64,000 bases of DNA from Voacanga thouarsii (taxonomy: Eukaryota > Streptophyta > Magnoliopsida > Gentianales > Apocynaceae): assembly GCA_026120185.1 (NCBI GenBank), contig JANUWF010002022.1, positions 558,001 to 622,000 on the forward strand, read 5' to 3'. The notes below the pieces were generated by a model. It ran no database searches. It was not told where the DNA came from and saw only the letters and a list, made by a program, of their open reading frames with translations. Positions 60,001-64,000 of this stretch are shown piece by piece; the first letter of the stretch is position 1; every line of letters starts with the position of its first letter. The position numbers and the translations under genes are program-made.

Positions 60001-61731
60001 AATCTCATTGAACTATTGTGAAGAGATAGTATCCATGTCATCTATTAGAGTCTGCTAATAAAACAATTATGGTTTAGGCAATTATATTATCTTTTTTTGG
60101 TTCTTATAACCAAAACGTCATTCAGAAATACTACAGCAGCATTTTGTAGTATACTTAAATTCTGAATTCAATTTAATAATGCCACCTACAGAAGACAATG
60201 AGGGTATTATTAAATCTTCCAAGCTTCCTGGTGTCATAGAATAAAACTCATCAATCTCTGTCATGGAATTAAATATTCATAGATGCAGTTACGGCTATCG
60301 TGTTTCTATACCTTCAACTCACCTCGCCGTATAAAGTGCTACTAATCCCCTCGTATCCTATTCAAAGAGGAAATAGATGTAAGCATTAGTCTTGGGGAGC
60401 ATAGCTTTAGTATCTAGTTGGAGTAGAATATTGCTCAATGGTTTTCATATCCTAATAAATCCAGTTCCAGCTTCTAGAACTTAGATAACATTAGAGCCGG
60501 ATCATAAGTGGAATATATTTAAAAGGCAAAGAAATAATAAACACTGGCAGATCTAAGACAAAAAGAATTAGTATGTGTCAAGAATTAAACGTTCATAGGC
60601 CTCTGGAATCACTAATCCTTGATAACACTACCCATATGACAAGTCAAGCTCACTTTGAACAGTTAACATTTATAGGCTAGGTTACTTGACCTACACCAGA
60701 AAAACTAAATACTTTAGAGCGAAGTTGATTTTGGAGCAACTCTCTTCTTACACAATTTTGATAGGTCCAATTAGAAACGTATTAGTCAGACAAAAGCATA
60801 GACAACAAATGTAAAAATGGCCATACACTAGAAGATGGATCAGAAAAGTTTCTAAACTAATAGACATACACTCTAAAGGAAAAATTCAGAACTAATGATA
60901 TTCATAACTTGTCAAAAATCTTAAATAGTGTGATAATTGTGCCATAAAAGTGATTTATTAGAATTAATTATATGACTATAACAATTGCATACAAGTTTTT
61001 CCAGCATTACAACTATGCACAATAAACCTACCTCTATGAAATGAACTTTTGATACGTGTTTCTCCTTAATAAGAAAGCAGCCTCATGTTTATCCTATGGT
61101 TTTCTTTCATTAATTTATCTACAATTGCAGGATAAAGCAGATTAAATCAGCATTCTATTTAGTTGCCAAGGTAGCTAACCCTTATTTTTCTGACTGTTCC
61201 AATATGGTAGTAAATAACATTTCTTGTAATTCTTGCTGCAAGTGGATGAAACAAGTATAAGATTTCATCATATATATGTGAAAAGTTGATTTTGGTTTTT
61301 TTGGTTGATGAACCATTTGGAATTTTAAGAAATCAGCCTTAAAGAGCAAAAAAGGGTGATAAAATAGTTGGTTAACATGAATAATAAGGAATTGAGATAA
61401 GTATGTGAGATCTTGAGTAAGCCATTAAAAGTACACCTTGCAGGCTGCCCTTGAATGTGAAAGATGTACGTGATAGCTGTGCAAAATATTATTCATGGAA
61501 TTGTTAGATGACTTTGGGTTTCCAATCTTTAAGGCTGATTTTTATTTTCAGTTTAGGTTTTAGGTGGATCAAAGTCTAAAACCTGAAATCAATCTTCAAT
61601 GCTTCCCTGAATACCAATCCCTTTAAGTGTCTGTTTTAACATGTATTAGTTATTTTCATGATGTTCTATAATTGTGTTACTGTGACCAATCCCTTTCTAT
61701 GGCATGTATTGGACATTGTTAGGAATTACAG
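55881..61731. other. Long region without a recognisable gene
   Basis: Mixed-composition DNA resembling introns and untranslated sequence. The frame at 57714-57899 (contains RILDYLPQRIDLKGHFLALY and PFFRVGYNSLG) is the most protein-like, but I do not recognise it. A long TA tract lies at 56988-57031, a short one at 58127-58151 and a poly-T at 57667-57680. It could be the upstream part of the En/Spm element at 61.7-62.6 kb. Confidence 0.35.
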
Positions 61732-62644
61732 GTAGAAGGAAGAGGAGAGTAGAAGGTGTCCAATCTGCGGCTCCACTATAACCTCTTTATATTGTAGACA
61801 ATGATGAATCTTCACCTTCAGTAAATCATGACCGGAGCACAGTTCCAAACACAATTACACCTTCCGTGGGATCTGAGCAACAGGCACAGTCGGATCCTCG
61901 ACTAATTCAAAAAATACATGTCAATTTTTCTACTCCTTAGAAAGAGTAAGAATATTTTATTTAGATTAATATTGATAATATATTATTGTATAATTGAATG
62001 TTTATAATATGAAATATATATTGTCTTAATTTCTGACATAAGAGCTTACTATATGCTTATCATATTTGTTTTGACAATCATAGATTTGATTGAATTGATA
62101 GCGATAAAGTGGTGCAGAAATTGGCTACTTCTTTCAAATATAAGTTTGAAGATGCATATCCAACTTGGAAACAAGTGCCACAGAATGTGAGGGATTTGTG
62201 GTTTGAGAAGTTTAAGGTATTATTTAATGAGTTACAATATATTTATAGCAAAAAAATTATGAGTATATTATGTTAATAACTTACAATGAGTATATTTTAA
62301 TGACTTACATTAATGGATTGCAGAAGTATTGCATTTGGAATCCTGAAATGGAGCCTTATGTGAGGTTGACATTTGAAAGAAAAGGGAAAAAAAGACTGAC
62401 TGACACACTATATGAGGTGCGAACAACAAGAAGACCACCATGGATATCAGAAGAAGTTTATAACAAGTATACACTGTATTGGGGATTAGAAGAATTTAAA
62501 AAACTCTCGGCAAAAAGCAAAACAAACAAGAATATAGATCGAGATGGACTTGGTCCTTCAAAGCATACAAGTGGCTCGATTTCATATTCTTTGACAAAAA
62601 AGTGGCTGGTCAGAATTGATTTCCATGTAAATAGTTTTACATAA
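61732..62644 (+). pseudogene. En/Spm-type (Transposase_24) transposase exons
   Basis: Exon 62102-62216 encodes KYKFEDAYPTWKQVPQNVRD and LWFEKFK. A 107-bp GT-AG intron (62217-62323) follows. Exon 62324-62644 encodes KYCIWNPEMEPYVRLTFERK, then RPPWISEEVYNKYTLYW and GSISYSLTKKW. This is the plant Ptta/En/Spm transposase domain, with its PPW.S..V.....YW signature, normally found in CACTA elements. An upstream open stretch (61732-61938, IVDNDESSPS, PRLIQKIHVNFSTP) after a TTACAG acceptor is probably an earlier exon but has a stop near 61784. No CACTA termini were found around it. The N terminus and start are missing, so it is a relic. Confidence 0.7.
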
Positions 62645-62994
62645 TATACTATCAATTATAACCACCCATAATGTTTCTTTTTTTTCCCCCCCATAATAGT
62701 AGTTTAGGTCTGGACAGATTTCCTTTTGATCATGTATTGTAATCTGTTATAGATAGAGATGGCATGTATAAAATTCTCTAATGTATATATATGTGTGGCC
62801 ATTAGTATGGGATATTGTTGAGTCTAGACCTCATACATGTATTTACTCTATTATTTCTGTTATAAAAACCCCTTATCTGAGAAACTGGACGGGGCAACAC
62901 CCGGTGTTGATATGCTTCCGCTGTTGACTTTAGTTGGGGTGTTACATTTGGTATCAGAGGGAGGTTTTATAGAACTGTGGTATTGTCATAGGAC

Positions 62995-63489
62995 TTGGTA
63001 GATCCATCTTATTGTGTAGGTATGGTGGATAGGAGCGATAAGGGCAAGCGCCCAATGGTTGAGCATAGTGATGAAGGGAAGAAAGAGACAAGTGAGAGAT
63101 CAGGTGTGGAGAGAAAACTTACCCCCGAGGGGATACTGTCACCACATGAGGAGGCAGGTGATGACTCCGATGAGGTCGATGGTGATATTGAGTTGCGCCA
63201 TCAGGACGATGATGATGATGATGATGAGGTGTTTGGTGCGGATGTACCCGGGGTACTTGAGGAGGAGATACTGGATTTGGAGGTTGTTGATGCAGGAAAG
63301 GACCAGGAGGTACCCAAGGTTGAGGTACCTATAGTTGAGGAGCCTAAGCAGGATTTAGAGATAGACCCAGAGCTATTGGCTTGGTTACTGCCAGATGTGG
63401 ATGGCATTAAGGAGGTTGATGCAATGGAGTCTTATACAATATCGACTAATTCAGGACCTTCCGTATCAGACAGTGAGGATGACGAGTAG
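62995..63489 (+). CDS. Acidic ORF between primer site and gag
   Basis: Open for 165 codons. The first ATG gives MVDPSYCVGMVDRSDKGKRP; the start may instead be the internal Met 10. It is rich in Asp and Glu, with an Asp run near residues 72-78 (63201-63230 region) and repeated EVP/VEEP words, and ends SVSDSEDDE. No known domain and no Cys/His motif. It lies directly after the primer site and before gag. A possible intron follows, ending TTTACAG|ATG at 63700. The uninterrupted frame contrasts with the decayed gag. Function unknown. Confidence 0.45.
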   Translation: MVDPSYCVGMVDRSDKGKRPMVEHSDEGKKETSERSGVERKLTPEGILSPHEEAGDDSDEVDGDIELRHQDDDDDDDEVFGADVPGVLEEEILDLEVVDAGKDQEVPKVEVPIVEEPKQDLEIDPELLAWLLPDVDGIKEVDAMESYTISTNSGPSVSDSEDDE

Positions 63490-63700
63490 GAGGATGAAAT
63501 ACAGATATATATATATAGTATGATGTGTACAGTTCGGCCAGTGTATATGACTGTGTGCTTGGCATATAAATTTTGTACTGACTTTGTGATAAATGAGAAT
63601 GAATAGGTGTTATGCTTTGCTAATTGCATGTGCCTATTTTATGAATGCTTTTGAGCTATGTTACATTTGTTATACCGGTAAAATCTTATGAACTTTACAG

Positions 63701-64000
63701 ATGCCTCTTAAACAGACCTCTAGACGATCATTGTGAGCTACTCGAATTAATCCTAACCTAATGGTGGAGGAACCGCAGGCGGAAGGTCCCCACCTTACAA
63801 CCTTGGACCACCTTATATTTTAGACCTTTCAAAAGATGGCTGACACGATCTAGCAGCTGACTAGATCCAGCAGCTGACTAAGAATGCTATGGTAAATGAG
63901 GGTACAAGTAGGGAAAGTCAGCAAAGTGAAGTTGAATTGGATCTAGCCTTTAAGCGCTTTCTGAAATTTCACCCTTCGTAGTTTCAAGGGCAACCTAACT
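63701..64000 (+). pseudogene. Gypsy gag N-terminal region, decayed
   Basis: The frame from 63701 starts MPLKQTSRRSL and continues TRINPNLMVEEPQAEGPHLT with several stops. In another frame follow ELDLAFKRFLKFHPS and FQGQPN, the FL.L.PP.F.G..DP block at the start of the gypsy retrotrans_gag domain. A 19-bp local duplication (TAGCAGCTGACTA) occurs near 63870-63895. It runs off the window end. Confidence 0.7.

Larger units (their letters stand above)
62690..64000 (+). mobile_element. Ty3/gypsy element, 5' part, continues past window
   Basis: An LTR-like end (to GTTACA at 62946) with a TATA box (62861-62868) is followed by TGGTATCAGAG (62949-62959), an initiator Met tRNA primer site. The junction GGGGTGTTACATTTGGTATC is typical of plant chromovirus-type gypsy elements. 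An acidic ORF and a decayed gag follow. The LTR left end is not clear (perhaps near 62685). Confidence 0.7.

Noticed and set aside
63201..63407. Ser-rich minus-strand frame
   Set aside because: Antisense of the Asp/Glu-rich ORF (GAT/GAG codons read as Ser on the other strand).
1..64000. tRNA or rRNA genes
   Set aside because: No cloverleaf with conserved A and B boxes and no rRNA-like conserved stretch was noticed; tRNA-like words (38755, 52872, 62949) are retroelement primer sites. A tRNA scan would be decisive.

Overview
This window is nuclear DNA from a flowering plant, most likely a eudicot. The evidence is strong AT richness, GT-AG introns, long TA and AG microsatellites, several families of LTR retrotransposons with plant tRNA primer sites, a FAR1-type Mutator transposase and a family-1 UDP-glycosyltransferase. 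No bacterial-style operons, rRNA or tRNA genes were seen. I could find no clearly intact host gene; the window is a transposon graveyard around one damaged glycosyltransferase.

Layout. 1-2630: intergenic, possibly an exon fragment at the left edge. 2634-17790: a Mutator-like element (MULE) recognised from long terminal inverted repeats. It holds a broken FAR1/MULE/SWIM transposase on the minus strand, an exon with an RNase H1 N-terminal (Cauli_VI-like) domain on the plus strand, and several tandem repeats. A complete Ty1/copia element (A, 2794-8317, TSD TTTTG) sits inside its left inverted repeat. 17867-19277: a UGT71-like glycosyltransferase pseudogene whose ATG lies only about 75 bp from the MULE right end. 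19278-22190: AT-rich spacer with a GC-richer insert near 20.57-20.94 kb. 22190-28506: a copia RNase H scrap and a truncated copia element (B), whose gag is split by a 1438-bp solo LTR (TSD CCTGG). 28507-32100: CACTA-like termini and a tandem array of about 14 units of about 152 bp, with signs of a four-unit higher-order repeat. 32887-54178: nested retroelements. A non-autonomous LTR element (G) is interrupted by a copia element (C). C carries a solo LTR (D, TSD GAAAG) in gag and a second non-autonomous element (F, tRNA-Asp primer site) in its 3' LTR. F in turn carries a solo LTR (E, TSD CTTGG). D, E and the LTRs of C are one family. 54179-61700: AT-rich sequence with no gene I can name. 61732-62644: En/Spm-type (Transposase_24) transposase exons. 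62690-64000: start of a Ty3/gypsy element (LTR end, initiator-Met primer site, an acidic extra ORF and decayed gag), running off the window.

The reading frames work together only as parasite biology: gag-protease-integrase-RT-RNase H modules in fixed copia order, and MULE transposase between its inverted repeats. All are broken by stops, frameshifts or lost catalytic residues. The nested order gives a relative history: G before C, C before D and F, F before E; and the MULE before copia A. The most informative signals are the reconstructed MULE next to the UGT, the nonsense pattern in copia A, the higher-order tandem array, and a protein shared by the pol-less elements F and G.
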